Counted from the first letter of the stretch, positions 25,684-34,947 are shown. The stretch is DNA of 64,000 nucleotides from Mycolicibacterium goodii (GCF_022370755.2 NZ_CP092364.2:1798001-1862000), one strand, 5' to 3'. Made by a program: numbers and translations. Notes: a model not told the origin generated them from the letters alone.

Positions 25684-26879
25684 TGGTCGGTGCCCGCGGA
25701 CGGGAAGCTCAGCAGAGCGCTCAGGCCGCGTTTGTTGGTTTCGTTGGCGATGACGAGGCGCTGGATTTCTGAGGTGCCCTCCCAGATCCGGTCCACACGC
25801 AGTTCGCGCCAGAGACGTTCCACCGGGTAGTCGCGGATGTAGCCGCGGCCGCCGAAGATCTGTACGCAGCGGTCGACAACCCGGTTGGAGGCCTCTGAGG
25901 CGGCGAGCTTCACCGTTGCCGCCTTGGCGTGCAGCGTCTTTCGCTGGTCGGCGTTGGTCGGGTCGGCGTGGTCGAACTCCCACGCGATCTGGTGGGTGTA
26001 GGCACGGTTGGTGGTGATGTCGACGACCGAATCGGCGATCATGCCCTGGATCAGTTGCCGGTTGATCAGCGGCTGGCCGCCCTGCACGCGGTCCTTGGCC
26101 CATTCGACGGCGAGTGTCAGTGCGCGTTCGGCGGCGCCGATGGTCCGTGCGCCGATCATCAGGCGCTCCTCGGTGAACCAATCGCGGGTGAGTTCGAGTC
26201 CGGCGGCGACACCGCCGAGAACGGCTTCCGGACCGACATGGACGTCGGTGAAGGTGAACTCGGGGTGTTCGTAGACGAAGGTGTGGGTGTAACGGGGGAC
26301 GTCTGTGATCTTCACACCGGGAGTCGCAACATCGATCAGGAACATGGTGGGCGCGTGTTCGGGCTCGATGTAGGCGAGCACGATGAGGAAGTCGGCCACG
26401 TCGCCGACGGTGACGAACCATTTCTGGCCGTTGATGATGTAGCCGCCCTTGCCGTCCGGGGTGGCCGTGGTGGTCGCCGAGGAGAAGTCCGACCCGGCAC
26501 CGGCTTCGGAGATGGCGACGGCGTCGCGTCGGTCGCCGCGCGCCGCGGGGATCAGGTAGCGCTCGCGTTGTTCGGCGGTCGCGTGCGCGAGGGGGTTGGC
26601 CGGTCGCCACACGGCATCCCACAAGGCGTTGGTGAGTTTGCCGAGTTCGTCTTGGACGACGACTTGTTCGAGAACACTGAGTCCGGCACCGCCGTACTCC
26701 GATGGAGTGTTGATGGCTTGTAGACCAGCCTCCAACACCGAGGCTTTGATCGAAGCATGCGATTGCGCTGAGAGGCCGTTGTTGCGTTCACATTCGTCCT
26801 CGAAGGGCATGATCTTCTCGGTGAGCGTGCGGGCACGGTTCTTGAGTTCGGCCAGTCGCGCGGTGTAGGCGAATTCCAT
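25680..26879 (-). CDS. Acyl-CoA dehydrogenase
   Basis: A 399-residue FAD enzyme introducing a 2,3 double bond into an acyl-CoA. It shows AISEAGAGSDFSS (about 117-129), the long IINGQKWFVT strand and the C-terminal IFGGRGYIRDYPVER. The catalytic base is the Glu in IWEGTSEIQR. The start at 26879 follows AAGGAC. It sits between a CoA ligase and an enoyl-CoA hydratase, giving the order needed for activation, dehydrogenation and hydration. The electron acceptor (ETF) is not encoded in this window. Confidence 0.9.
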   Translation of the reverse strand: MEFAYTARLAELKNRARTLTEKIMPFEDECERNNGLSAQSHASIKASVLEAGLQAINTPSEYGGAGLSVLEQVVVQDELGKLTNALWDAVWRPANPLAHATAEQRERYLIPAARGDRRDAVAISEAGAGSDFSSATTTATPDGKGGYIINGQKWFVTVGDVADFLIVLAYIEPEHAPTMFLIDVATPGVKITDVPRYTHTFVYEHPEFTFTDVHVGPEAVLGGVAAGLELTRDWFTEERLMIGARTIGAAERALTLAVEWAKDRVQGGQPLINRQLIQGMIADSVVDITTNRAYTHQIAWEFDHADPTNADQRKTLHAKAATVKLAASEASNRVVDRCVQIFGGRGYIRDYPVERLWRELRVDRIWEGTSEIQRLVIANETNKRGLSALLSFPSAGTDQ

Positions 26880-26898
26880 TGCGGCGTGTGTCCTTCTG

Positions 26899-28962
26899 TT
26901 AGTGGGTGGGTTGGTTGTCGAGGACGATGCGCGCGTCGAGGCCGAGCGCGTGATCCGGTGTGAGCAACAGCGGGTTGATTTCGAGTTCGGTGATCTCAGG
27001 GTGAGTGACGGCGACCTCGGTGATCGCGGCGATGGCACGCGCCGCGGCGTCGAGATCAACGGGCGCGCGACCGCGCAGCCCGGTGAACAAGGCGGAGGCC
27101 CGCAGGCTTTCCAGCAGGGCACGTGCTGCGCCTGAGTCGACGGGAGCGAGGGCGAACGCCACATCGGCGAGGACCTCGGTGTAAACGCCCCCCAAACCGA
27201 CCATCGCGACTGGGCCGAAGCGGGGATCGCGCTGGACACCGACGATGATCTCGACACCGCTGTTCAGGTCGGCCATGGCTTCGACGCAGAAACCGGGCGG
27301 GTTCAGGCGGTGCCTCATACCCTCGACAGCTTCGGCAACGGCGTGGGGATCGGACAACCCCAGTGCCACACCGCCGACATCCGACTTGTGCAGTAATCCC
27401 ATGGCTTTGACGACGACCGGATAACCCAACGATTCCGCTGCCGCGCGGGCTTGGGCAGCATCTGAGACCAGCTTGGCTTCTGGGAAGGTCACACCCGCGG
27501 CGCGAAACAGTTCGCGCGCGTCCCAGTAGTCGGTCGACGACAGTGGTTTCTCGGCCGTGCCGGGAAGGGACGGCAAGGGGCGTGGATCGGTGCCGCGATC
27601 GATGACTGCCAGGGCTCCGGAAGCGTCGTCGACCGCGGCGAATACCGGAACCCCGGCGTCGATGAGGACCCGTGCGGCCTTGCTGGCCGAGTGCATGGTG
27701 TGGACCACGAGGGGCTTCTGGTGGGTCTGCGCGATCGCGGCGATGCGGGCGGCGACGTCGAGTTCGTCACGGGCCAGACCCTCACCGTATTCGGCGTATC
27801 CGCCGAAATATCCCGTGAGAAGAACCGAATCGATCTCAGCGCTCGACATTACGGCGTCGAGCACGGAAGCAAAGCAGCCGATGTCCTGTTCGCCGCCGCC
27901 GGCAATGTCGACGGGATTGGTCACACCGGCGGACGGGGGGAGCAGTGGCCGCAGGGCTGTGCTCAACGCAGTCGGAAACCGGGGCACCGACAGGCCGTTC
28001 GCTTCCACCACATCTGAGCCGACGCCGGCGTGGCCGCCGCCGTCGGCGATGACGGCGACGCGGTGGACCCGCCGGCGTCCGTAGGTGAGCAAGGTTGCCG
28101 CCACGTCGGCGAGTTGACGCGGGCTGGTGACCCGGTAGATGCCTGCGGCGTGGCAGGCCGCGTCGATGACGGCGCTGTCGGAGGTGAGAGCGCCGGTGTG
28201 CGATTGTGCCCCACGAACGGACGCTTCGCTGCCTCCCACGGTCAGCAAAAGCACCGGTTTGTTGGCGGCTGCTGCTGCGGCGGCCGCGGAAACGAAGGAG
28301 CGCCCGTCACCGAAATCCTCGCAATAGAGGGCGATCAAGTCGGTGCCGTCGTGGGCGACGCAGGAGTCGATGAGATCGGCGACGCCCAGATCGGCCTGGT
28401 TGCCCAAGGAGGCGAATCGTGAGAAGCCGTGACCGCGCGACTGCAGGAAACCGCTGACCTCCAAGGCCATGTTGCCGCTTTGGGACAGCAGTGCGACGCG
28501 GCCACCGGGCAGCGGATTCGAGGCGAAGGTCAGGTTGGTCGTGGAGTCGATGACGCCAAGGCAGTTGGGGCCGAGCAGAACCGCGCCCGCCGACCGTACC
28601 CGGTCGACGACGCGATCCTGAAGCGCTCGTCCCTCTGGGCCGAGTTCAGCGAATCCTGCTGTCACCCCCACGATGGCGCGCGCCCCGGCCGCCAAGGCAT
28701 CTTCGACCGCGGCCTCGAAGCTATGGGCCGGAACCGTGATGGCAACCAGGTCTACCGCACCGTCGACCTCGGCGAGACTTCGCAGCGGTGGCTGACCGAG
28801 TACTGAGTCACCGCGGCGATTGATCAGGTAGACCGGGCGGGTGCCGGTCATCCGTAGCGCCTGCACACTCATCCAGTTGCCGTATTTGGTTTCGTCGTTG
28901 CTCGCACCGAGCACAGCGACCGACTTGGGGTCGAAAAGCGCCGTGAGATCGCGGGTGGTCAC
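26899..28962 (-). CDS. Acyl-CoA synthetase, NDP-forming type (acetate-CoA ligase family)
   Basis: A 687-residue single-chain acid:CoA ligase of the acyl-CoA synthetase (ADP-forming) superfamily. Order of domains: CoA-binding Rossmann (FDPKSVAVLGAS at 9-20), succinyl-CoA-synthetase-like flavodoxin domain with the phospho-accepting His in SHTGALTSD, then an ATP-grasp domain (YPVVVKAMGLLHKSDVGGV). The GTG start at 28962 overlaps the SDR stop (GTGA) and has GGAG upstream. It probably activates the acid imported by the MFS protein of the same operon. Some family members use a trans-acting partner, but here the ATP-grasp domain is fused. Confidence 0.87.
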   Translation of the reverse strand: MTTRDLTALFDPKSVAVLGASNDETKYGNWMSVQALRMTGTRPVYLINRRGDSVLGQPPLRSLAEVDGAVDLVAITVPAHSFEAAVEDALAAGARAIVGVTAGFAELGPEGRALQDRVVDRVRSAGAVLLGPNCLGVIDSTTNLTFASNPLPGGRVALLSQSGNMALEVSGFLQSRGHGFSRFASLGNQADLGVADLIDSCVAHDGTDLIALYCEDFGDGRSFVSAAAAAAAANKPVLLLTVGGSEASVRGAQSHTGALTSDSAVIDAACHAAGIYRVTSPRQLADVAATLLTYGRRRVHRVAVIADGGGHAGVGSDVVEANGLSVPRFPTALSTALRPLLPPSAGVTNPVDIAGGGEQDIGCFASVLDAVMSSAEIDSVLLTGYFGGYAEYGEGLARDELDVAARIAAIAQTHQKPLVVHTMHSASKAARVLIDAGVPVFAAVDDASGALAVIDRGTDPRPLPSLPGTAEKPLSSTDYWDARELFRAAGVTFPEAKLVSDAAQARAAAESLGYPVVVKAMGLLHKSDVGGVALGLSDPHAVAEAVEGMRHRLNPPGFCVEAMADLNSGVEIIVGVQRDPRFGPVAMVGLGGVYTEVLADVAFALAPVDSGAARALLESLRASALFTGLRGRAPVDLDAAARAIAAITEVAVTHPEITELEINPLLLTPDHALGLDARIVLDNQPTH

Positions 28963-29792
28963 GGATGGGTCTCCAATCCAGGTACGGGGTGTCCAGCACC
29001 CCACGCGTCGGCGCCGCCGTCGACGACAACAGTTGTGCCGGTGACGTATCGAGCACCGGGCGATGCCAGGAAGGCGATTACCGCGGACACCTCGTCGGCG
29101 GCGCCGGGCCGGCCCAGCGGTATCGCGCTCGACCACCGATCCTTTGCTTCTTGGGTGTAATTCGCGTCCATGCCGTCGGTGGCGATGGTCCCGGGGGCCA
29201 CACACAGGGTGCGGATGCCGTAGCGACTCCACTCCAACGCGAGGCCGGAGGCCATGTTCTCGAGGGCAGCGCGTGCCGAGGTGGCGTGGACGAATGTCGG
29301 TATGCCGCGCCGCGGCGAGAACGCGATGAAGAAGACCACGCCTGAGCGCTGGGGGATCATGGCATTGACGGCGACGTCGCGGGTGACCGACCACGTCGCG
29401 TCAACGGCGAGGCGGTGCACCGCGCGCCATCCTTTTGACGTGATTTCCTCTGCGGGAGCGGCGAACTGACCGCCCGCGTTGTTGACCAGGATGTCGATGC
29501 GGCCGAATTTCGCGAGGGTGTGTTCGACGAGGGCACTCACCTGTTCGTCGTCTCTGATGTCGGTGGGCACCGCCAGAGCGCGGCGACCGAGAAGTTCGAT
29601 GTCGGCAACCGTCTTCTCCAACGGCTCGCGCCGGCGCCCGGCGACCACGACATCGGAGCCTGACCGGGCCAGGTCCAACGCGGTTGCCCGGCCGATACCC
29701 GTGCCACCGCCGGTGACGAGTGCGACGGTCCCCTTCAGTGCATCGTCACGAAGCACGAACCTGTTGTCTCGGGATGAGTGATTTGGTGTCAC
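28959..29792 (-). CDS. SDR, trans-2-enoyl-CoA reductase (PECR)-like
   Basis: A 277-residue SDR with NAD(P) motif GGGTGIGRA and NNAGG. The active-site region reads FVHATSARAALENM where classical SDRs have Tyr-x3-Lys. Loss of the Tyr is also a feature of peroxisomal trans-2-enoyl-CoA reductase and related SDRs, and the following LALEW and CVAPGTI fit that group. It is the first gene of the coupled acyl-CoA operon, and its stop overlaps the ligase start. The start codon is GTG 29792 with only a weak ribosome binding site, so a start a few codons later is possible. Regulated region upstream: see the paired operators. Confidence 0.8.
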   Translation of the reverse strand: MTPNHSSRDNRFVLRDDALKGTVALVTGGGTGIGRATALDLARSGSDVVVAGRRREPLEKTVADIELLGRRALAVPTDIRDDEQVSALVEHTLAKFGRIDILVNNAGGQFAAPAEEITSKGWRAVHRLAVDATWSVTRDVAVNAMIPQRSGVVFFIAFSPRRGIPTFVHATSARAALENMASGLALEWSRYGIRTLCVAPGTIATDGMDANYTQEAKDRWSSAIPLGRPGAADEVSAVIAFLASPGARYVTGTTVVVDGGADAWGAGHPVPGLETHP

Positions 29793-29818
29793 AGTCCGGC
29801 TCGACCCCCTGTATGTGA

Positions 29819-29836
29819 TCTGACTGATGCATCAGA
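29819..29836. promoter_or_regulatory. Candidate TetR-family operator A
   Basis: TCTGACT-N6-TCAGA, shared with site B at 29965-29982. The core CTGATGCATCAG at 29824-29835 is a perfect palindrome. The site is 27 bases upstream of the SDR GTG, in position to block the operon promoter. Confidence 0.5.
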
Positions 29837-29964
29837 ATCGTGGTGATCCAGGCCATAGTTGTCAATACCTGTCGCACCGATGTCATGCCGATAAGCTGAT
29901 AAAACCCCAGTTAAAGCGTCGAAAATTTGCAAAATATCGATGTGCGGCAACCTTCCCGCCGCGA

Positions 29965-29982
29965 TCTGACTCGCCAGTCAGA
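29965..29982. promoter_or_regulatory. Candidate TetR-family operator B
   Basis: TCTGACT-CGCC-AGTCAGA, a perfect inverted repeat with 7-base arms. It lies 44 bases upstream of the tetR-type start and shares TCTGACT-N6-TCAGA with site A, suggesting one regulator controls both directions. Confidence 0.55.
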
Positions 29983-30025
29983 GTGCGATCTGGTTGAATC
30001 AGTCGTAAGACCAGCCGAGGAGGTG

Positions 30026-30634
30026 GTGGGAGTTACTACGCAAATCAATGAGGACGTTCGGCGCACCGCCATTCTGGATGCGGCAGCGCAGCTCATCGCC
30101 GAACGTGGCTATCACGCGGTACGCATCGCCGACATCGCTGCCCTGGTGGGTACCAGCACCGGCGCGGTGCACTACTACTTTCCCGGCAAGCAAGAAGTGC
30201 TGACCGCGGCGTTGCAGCACGCCGTGGATCGCTCCTTTGACCGGCAAAGTGTCGAACTGGTGAAAATCGACAATGCCCATCAGCGGCTGTTGAAGCTGTT
30301 CGACATGCAACTGCCTCGCCCGGGTCCGGTCCGGGATGAATGGTCCATCTGGATGCAGTTCTGGGCTGAGGCGACGATCCGGCCCGAGCTGCGCCCGGTC
30401 CACAACACGTACTATGCCCGCTGGCACGAAACGGTGAGCCGAATCGTCAAGCGCGGACAACGACAAGGCGTCTTTCGGTCCGACATCGATCCTGAAACCG
30501 TCGCCAAGCGCTTGACCGCCCTCACCGACGGTGTGGCCATCCAAGTCGTCACCGGCGCACCCGACATGACCGTGTCGGCCATGAAGGAGTTCCTCGTGCA
30601 GTTCGTCCAGGACGAACTGCTGCGGCGCCCATGA
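30026..30634 (+). CDS. TetR-family transcriptional regulator
   Basis: A repressor of about 202 residues. The N-terminal helix-turn-helix reads ILDAAAQLIAERGYHAVRIADIAALVG and then GAVHYYFPGKQEVL, the standard TetR pattern. The C-terminal ligand domain is close to regulators of fatty-acid and acyl-CoA genes in size. The start is uncertain: GTG 30023 or 30026 lie within or just after an AGGAGG run at 30018-30023. The gene is divergent from the acyl-CoA operon, with two copies of a shared operator motif between them. Autoregulation and control by an acyl-CoA ligand are likely. Confidence 0.87.
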   Translation: MGVTTQINEDVRRTAILDAAAQLIAERGYHAVRIADIAALVGTSTGAVHYYFPGKQEVLTAALQHAVDRSFDRQSVELVKIDNAHQRLLKLFDMQLPRPGPVRDEWSIWMQFWAEATIRPELRPVHNTYYARWHETVSRIVKRGQRQGVFRSDIDPETVAKRLTALTDGVAIQVVTGAPDMTVSAMKEFLVQFVQDELLRRP

Positions 30635-30809
30635 GTTTTCGCCAGGCATCGACCGCCTCGCGTGATGTCGTCGCGGACGACGGCCGCGTGTCACGGTGCG
30701 TCGACGATCGCGGTGAAGCGCTCTGCCCCCGACGGATCCGGGATCAGCCAAACGATGCATCACCGTTGGGAACGTCGGAGTGCAATGGGCGAGCTGCGAT
30801 GATGGGCGC

Positions 30810-31265
30810 ATGACACCGGCTTTTGCGGAACGCGTGTCCGCGCGGCGGATGACACGCGCCGATTGGGAGTGGATCTCGGAGTGGTTCGGCGACGAGGAAC
30901 TCAACGCCCGGTTGGGTCCGCTCGACGATGAGTGGCTCGAGCACGTCTTGTCGGAGCGCGACGGCGTTCAACTCGTGGTGACCGCTGCCGGTGGCGCTGC
31001 GGTGGCGCTTGTGGGGTGTGCCTGGGACCCCGCGGGCGAAGCACACGTGATCACCGACCTCGCCGTCTGTCCCTGGATGCGCCGCTCCGGAATCGGAGGT
31101 CGTGCCTTGACGTCGGTACTGACGTGGGCCGCACACCCGCCGACGAAGCGTTGGATCGCTTTCGTCGACCCCGACAATCACGCGGCGTTCGAGTTCTTCT
31201 CGGCAAACCGGTGGCGCCTGAACGGCCTTGACGATGGCATGCATCGGTTCGAATGCGACATGTGA
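30810..31265 (+). CDS. GNAT-family N-acetyltransferase
   Basis: A 151-residue protein with the GNAT acetyl-CoA-binding motif A: ITDLAVCPWMRRSGIGGRAL (around residues 83-102), where RSGIGG is the pyrophosphate loop. Motif B follows (AFVDPDNHAAFEFFSANRW). The target amine is unknown. No clear ribosome binding site precedes ATG 30810, but homology begins there. It follows the TetR gene by 175 bases, in which I see no gene, and converges with the ABC ATPase gene. Confidence 0.8.
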   Translation: MTPAFAERVSARRMTRADWEWISEWFGDEELNARLGPLDDEWLEHVLSERDGVQLVVTAAGGAAVALVGCAWDPAGEAHVITDLAVCPWMRRSGIGGRALTSVLTWAAHPPTKRWIAFVDPDNHAAFEFFSANRWRLNGLDDGMHRFECDM

Positions 31266-31293
31266 CGCCGAAAGGGCCGTCTCGCGGCCGCAG

Positions 31294-32070
31294 TCAAGAC
31301 CGCGACGCCACGTGCGGCGCCGGCCGCGCTTGAGGGCTCTGCTTCTCGAGCGCCTCGAAACGGGCCAGCACCTCGGCCTGTAATACCGCCACTGCCGGAT
31401 CCGAGGCACGCCGCGGTCGAGGCAGTTCGACATCGATGACCTCGTGGATGTATCCGCCCGGGGCGAGTACCACGATGCGGTCCGACAGTTGAACGGCCTC
31501 GGTGACATCGTGCGTGACGAACATGACCGTGCGTCGGGATTCCAGCCAGATGCGCTCCAGATGCTCGCGCAACGTGCGAGAGGTCATGGCGTCGAGGTGG
31601 CTGAACGGTTCGTCCATCAGCAGCACGTCCGGTTCGACGGCGAAAGCTCTTGCGATGCCGATGCGTTGTTGTTGCCCGCCTGACAGCTGCGCGGGGAAGC
31701 GGTCGGCGCAGTGGCCCAGCCCCACCAGGTCGAGGTAGTGCTCCGCACGCTTCTGCCACCCCGCGCGTTCATGCTGGACGAACCCGAGGTTTGCCATGAC
31801 GGTTCGCCATGGCAACAGGCGCGGGTCCTGGAAAACATATCCCACACGGGCGTCCCGGGACTCGGCGCTCAGACGAACTGTTCCCGAGGTATGTGGTTCG
31901 ATTCCGGAGACGATGTTCAGCAGGGTGGTCTTGCCGCTGCCTGACGGACCGACCACGGAGACGAAGGTCTCCCCGGAGATCGTCAGGTCGATACCGTCGA
32001 TGACGCGGGTGACAGTGCCGCGCCGGTCGACGAATTCTTTGACCAGTTTCTGGATTTCGATGGATGCCAT
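31294..32070 (-). CDS. ABC transporter ATPase (nitrate/sulfonate/taurine type)
   Basis: A 258-residue ATPase of the NrtD/SsuB/TauB class. Walker A is GPSGSGKTT, the Q-loop follows in VFQDPRLLPW, the signature is LSGGQQQR, Walker B is VLLMDEP and the switch His is in FVTHDVTEA. It would power import together with the two permeases and lipoprotein encoded just upstream on the same strand (20-base gap to the nearest). Final gene of the four-gene operon. Confidence 0.9.
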   Translation of the reverse strand: MASIEIQKLVKEFVDRRGTVTRVIDGIDLTISGETFVSVVGPSGSGKTTLLNIVSGIEPHTSGTVRLSAESRDARVGYVFQDPRLLPWRTVMANLGFVQHERAGWQKRAEHYLDLVGLGHCADRFPAQLSGGQQQRIGIARAFAVEPDVLLMDEPFSHLDAMTSRTLREHLERIWLESRRTVMFVTHDVTEAVQLSDRIVVLAPGGYIHEVIDVELPRPRRASDPAVAVLQAEVLARFEALEKQSPQARPAPHVASRS

Positions 32071-32089
32071 GGGTGTCTTTCTCTCTTGG

Positions 32090-32869
32090 TCAGGCGTTGC
32101 GCCAGCGGGTGGTGAAACGTTCGATGGGCCCGAGGACGAGGAGGTCGGCGACGACCAGGAACAGGATGAACACCAGCACCCATGCCAGGAAGCCGTCGAG
32201 TTGATTGGCGTCGTACCAGTAGCGGGCGCGCCAGCCGACGCCCGAGGTGGAACCGAACCATTCTGCGAGCAACAGCCCGTTCCAGGCGCTCATGATCGCG
32301 AAACGCACTGCTGCGACGGTGGATCCGGCGACCGCCGGTGCCACGATCTCGCGAAGCACCTGGGGGTGGGACACCCCGAACGAGCGTGCCATGAGGACGA
32401 GCTCGACGGGCACCGCACGGGTGGCCTTCGCGATGTTGACGATGACGAACGGCACCCCGGACAGGAACACGGTCACCACGGGGGTGAGCCAGCCGAAACC
32501 GAACCACATCGTGGTCAGCAGCGCCCAGATGACCGCGGGGATGGCCAGTGCCGCGGCGTTGAGGTCGGAGAAGGCGAGATCGGCGATGCGGGAAAGACCC
32601 ATCAGAACACCGATCGCGGCTCCCACCACGAACGCGGCGAGGAGTCCGAGTGCGAAGCGGTTCATGCTGATGGCGAGGTTTCCCCACAGCTCGCCGACCG
32701 CCGACTCGGCGGCGAGCCGGCGCACGGTCTCGCTGAGCGGGGGTACCCGGTTTCCGACCACGACCGCCCACTGCCATGCTCCCAGGGTGCTGACGATCGC
32801 AGCCGCGGTGGCCAAGGCGGTGACACCGCGGCCACGCACGTGTCGTTGCCATGTGTGGGTGACGGTCAT
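32090..32869 (-). CDS. ABC transporter permease 1
   Basis: A 259-residue permease with about six helices, of the family that transports nitrate, sulfonates, taurine and pyrimidine precursors. The cytoplasmic EAA-like loop is MARSFGVSHPQVLREIVAPAV. The ATG at 32869 has AAGGAAAT upstream and overlaps the stop of the second permease (ATGA). Two different permease genes imply a heterodimeric membrane channel. Confidence 0.87.
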   Translation of the reverse strand: MTVTHTWQRHVRGRGVTALATAAAIVSTLGAWQWAVVVGNRVPPLSETVRRLAAESAVGELWGNLAISMNRFALGLLAAFVVGAAIGVLMGLSRIADLAFSDLNAAALAIPAVIWALLTTMWFGFGWLTPVVTVFLSGVPFVIVNIAKATRAVPVELVLMARSFGVSHPQVLREIVAPAVAGSTVAAVRFAIMSAWNGLLLAEWFGSTSGVGWRARYWYDANQLDGFLAWVLVFILFLVVADLLVLGPIERFTTRWRNA

Positions 32870-33696
32870 GCGATTTCCTTCCGCCATGCGAAGAACCGAC
32901 CTTCGAGATAAGCCAGGACGCGTTCGATCAGCACCATCGCGACGATGAAAAGGGTGGTCCAGGCGAGCATGTCGTCGACCCGGAACTCCTGGTAAGCCTT
33001 GCGGATCATGAATCCCACACCGTTGCTGGCGCCGAAGACCTCGGTGAGCGCCTCCACCTTCCACGCCATCGCGAAGCCGTACCGGACACCGGCGAACACG
33101 AACGTCGTCAACGCCGGCAGGTACAGGTGACGCACGATGTCGAAGTGACTGCGTTCGAATGCCCGGCACATGGCCAGCAGGCGGCCGTCGATGGAGCGGA
33201 CGCCCTCGGCGACGTTCATCGCGATGAAGGGCAGGGCGACCAACGCCGAGACGACAACCGGTCCGCCGGCGCCGACCCCGAAGATCAGCAGACCGAACAC
33301 CGCATAGGTCAGGCCCGGCATGTTGCCGAGCACGAACAGGGGTAGAGAGAAGTACGCCGCCATGAATCTGCTACGCCCCATGACGAACCCGACCACCAGG
33401 CCACCGGCCATTGCCAGGGCGAACCCGGCGAGAATCTTGGTGATGCTGGCCGCGAAGTTGGTCACTGCAGCGCCTGAGGCGATGATCGCGAGGACCTGCT
33501 CGCCGACATGGGCAGGCCGCGGCAGGATCGGGTCGTCCACCCAGGCGGCCACGGCGGCCCAGATGCCGGCGGCCAGGACCAGCGTGACGCTCGAGATCAG
33601 CCAGCGGCGGTGACGCAGGGGCGGTGCGGTGGTCCGGCGCGGTCTGCGGCCGGACCGCTCGGGTCGGCTCTCGGGCAATGCGACGGTCTGCGTCAT
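32866..33696 (-). CDS. ABC transporter permease 2
   Basis: A 276-residue permease related to the neighbouring one. After a basic N-terminus it has about six helices and the EAA-like loop CRAFERSHFDIVRHLYLPAL. Its start overlaps the stop of the substrate-binding lipoprotein and its stop overlaps permease 1, both by 4 bases. The complex acts in the plasma membrane. Confidence 0.87.
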   Translation of the reverse strand: MTQTVALPESRPERSGRRPRRTTAPPLRHRRWLISSVTLVLAAGIWAAVAAWVDDPILPRPAHVGEQVLAIIASGAAVTNFAASITKILAGFALAMAGGLVVGFVMGRSRFMAAYFSLPLFVLGNMPGLTYAVFGLLIFGVGAGGPVVVSALVALPFIAMNVAEGVRSIDGRLLAMCRAFERSHFDIVRHLYLPALTTFVFAGVRYGFAMAWKVEALTEVFGASNGVGFMIRKAYQEFRVDDMLAWTTLFIVAMVLIERVLAYLEGRFFAWRKEIA

Positions 33697-34742
33697 CGCT
33701 GGACTCCCTCGGTCGGCAGGAACTGTGGGTCGTTCCCGTCGTCGGTGATGACGCCGGTTGCGCGCATGAGGTCGAAGACCGAACTTTCGTCCTCGGCCCA
33801 GCCGGCATCGAATCGCACTCGATCGGTAACCCAGTCATGCTGCGCCACATATCTCTTCATGAAGTCGATGTCCTCGGCCGTGGCGACGGCGAAGTGCTGG
33901 GGATAGCGTTGGATCATGTCTTCGCGGTGTAGTCGCCACTCGGCCAGCCCGCGATCCCACAGGTCGAGGAACGCCGCCACCTCACCGGGGTGTCCGTCGG
34001 CCCAGTCCTTGCGGGCGACGAAGACGTTGCCCATCGGCCCGTCGTGCCCGGGGGCGACCAGTTCGGCGAACAGGTCCGCCGAGGACTTGCCGTCGTAGAG
34101 CGCGCGAACCGAACCTTCACGCAGTTCGCGCACCGACAGGTCCGGATAGCAGATGCAGGCGTCGATCTCGCCGCGTGCCAAGAGATTCGACAGATTCTGG
34201 ATGTCGGCGACCACGACGTCGAAGTCACCTCCGACCACATTCAAGTCGTGCATCTGTTTGATCAGGGCGCTCCACACGAGGGTGCCGGAGACCGTGGTGA
34301 ACACACCGAGACGCCTGCCTTGCAGGTCGGCCAGCGACTGTGCCTGATCGTCGGCGCGAACCAGGATCCGGCTGCGCTCGGCGTTGTAGCGGCCGATGAT
34401 CACGGTCGCGCGTTCGGTCTGTTCCTCCAGCCCGGGCACTTCGAACGAGGCAGTGGAGATGATGTCGGCATGCCCTCCGGCGAACAGCCCGAATTCGTCC
34501 CACGTCGCGCTGGTCTCGATGGTGTATCCGGTGTCGGATTCCCACTGCTCGATGATCCCGCTGTCGTGCATGTGGTCCCAGATCGGGTCCGGTGCGAACG
34601 TGAAGCGGATGACGCCGTCGGCCGCGGTCCGGGAGGACGGTGGTCCTCCGAGGCCGGCCGAGCACGCCGGCACCACGGCCAGTGCGGCGACAGCACCGAT
34701 TGCCGCCACCATTCTGACGCCCGTGCGGAGTGAGAGGATCAC
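33693..34742 (-). CDS. ABC transporter substrate-binding lipoprotein (NMT1/SsuA-like)
   Basis: A 349-residue protein with GTG start behind an excellent AAGGAGG. A lipoprotein signal peptide spans about residues 1-26 (MVAAIGAVAALAVVPAC, lipobox Cys at the end). The mature protein is a type II periplasmic-binding fold of the NMT1/SsuA group, shown by LQGRRLGVFTTVSGTLVWSA and a LARGEIDACICYPDLS segment. This group binds sulfonates, nitrate, aromatic acids or pyrimidines. It is the first gene of the importer operon and lies about 200 bases downstream of the GAF/PucR regulator. The divergent aromatic-type catabolic operon makes a heteroaromatic or aromatic substrate plausible. Confidence 0.85.
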   Translation of the reverse strand: MILSLRTGVRMVAAIGAVAALAVVPACSAGLGGPPSSRTAADGVIRFTFAPDPIWDHMHDSGIIEQWESDTGYTIETSATWDEFGLFAGGHADIISTASFEVPGLEEQTERATVIIGRYNAERSRILVRADDQAQSLADLQGRRLGVFTTVSGTLVWSALIKQMHDLNVVGGDFDVVVADIQNLSNLLARGEIDACICYPDLSVRELREGSVRALYDGKSSADLFAELVAPGHDGPMGNVFVARKDWADGHPGEVAAFLDLWDRGLAEWRLHREDMIQRYPQHFAVATAEDIDFMKRYVAQHDWVTDRVRFDAGWAEDESSVFDLMRATGVITDDGNDPQFLPTEGVQR

Positions 34743-34947
34743 TGCTGGCCTCCTTGAGTTGTGACTGCCATCACGGCAATCACCTTGCGTGTCGGAGGTT
34801 CCACGGAACAATGTCTGTCGACACACACCTGTGACCCGCCAAGTGTCGTCGCGCACACAACGAGGTGCGATGTCGCAGCTCGGGTCGGTGAACTGGATGA
34901 CCGCCGGCCCGCCTGGCGTCAGATGGCGAGATCGATTGTGCGCGTGG

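Noticed and set aside
31275..31289. Short inverted repeat GGCCG/CGGCC between GNAT and ABC ATPase genes
   Set aside because: A 5-base stem in GC-rich DNA is expected by chance and is weak as a terminator.
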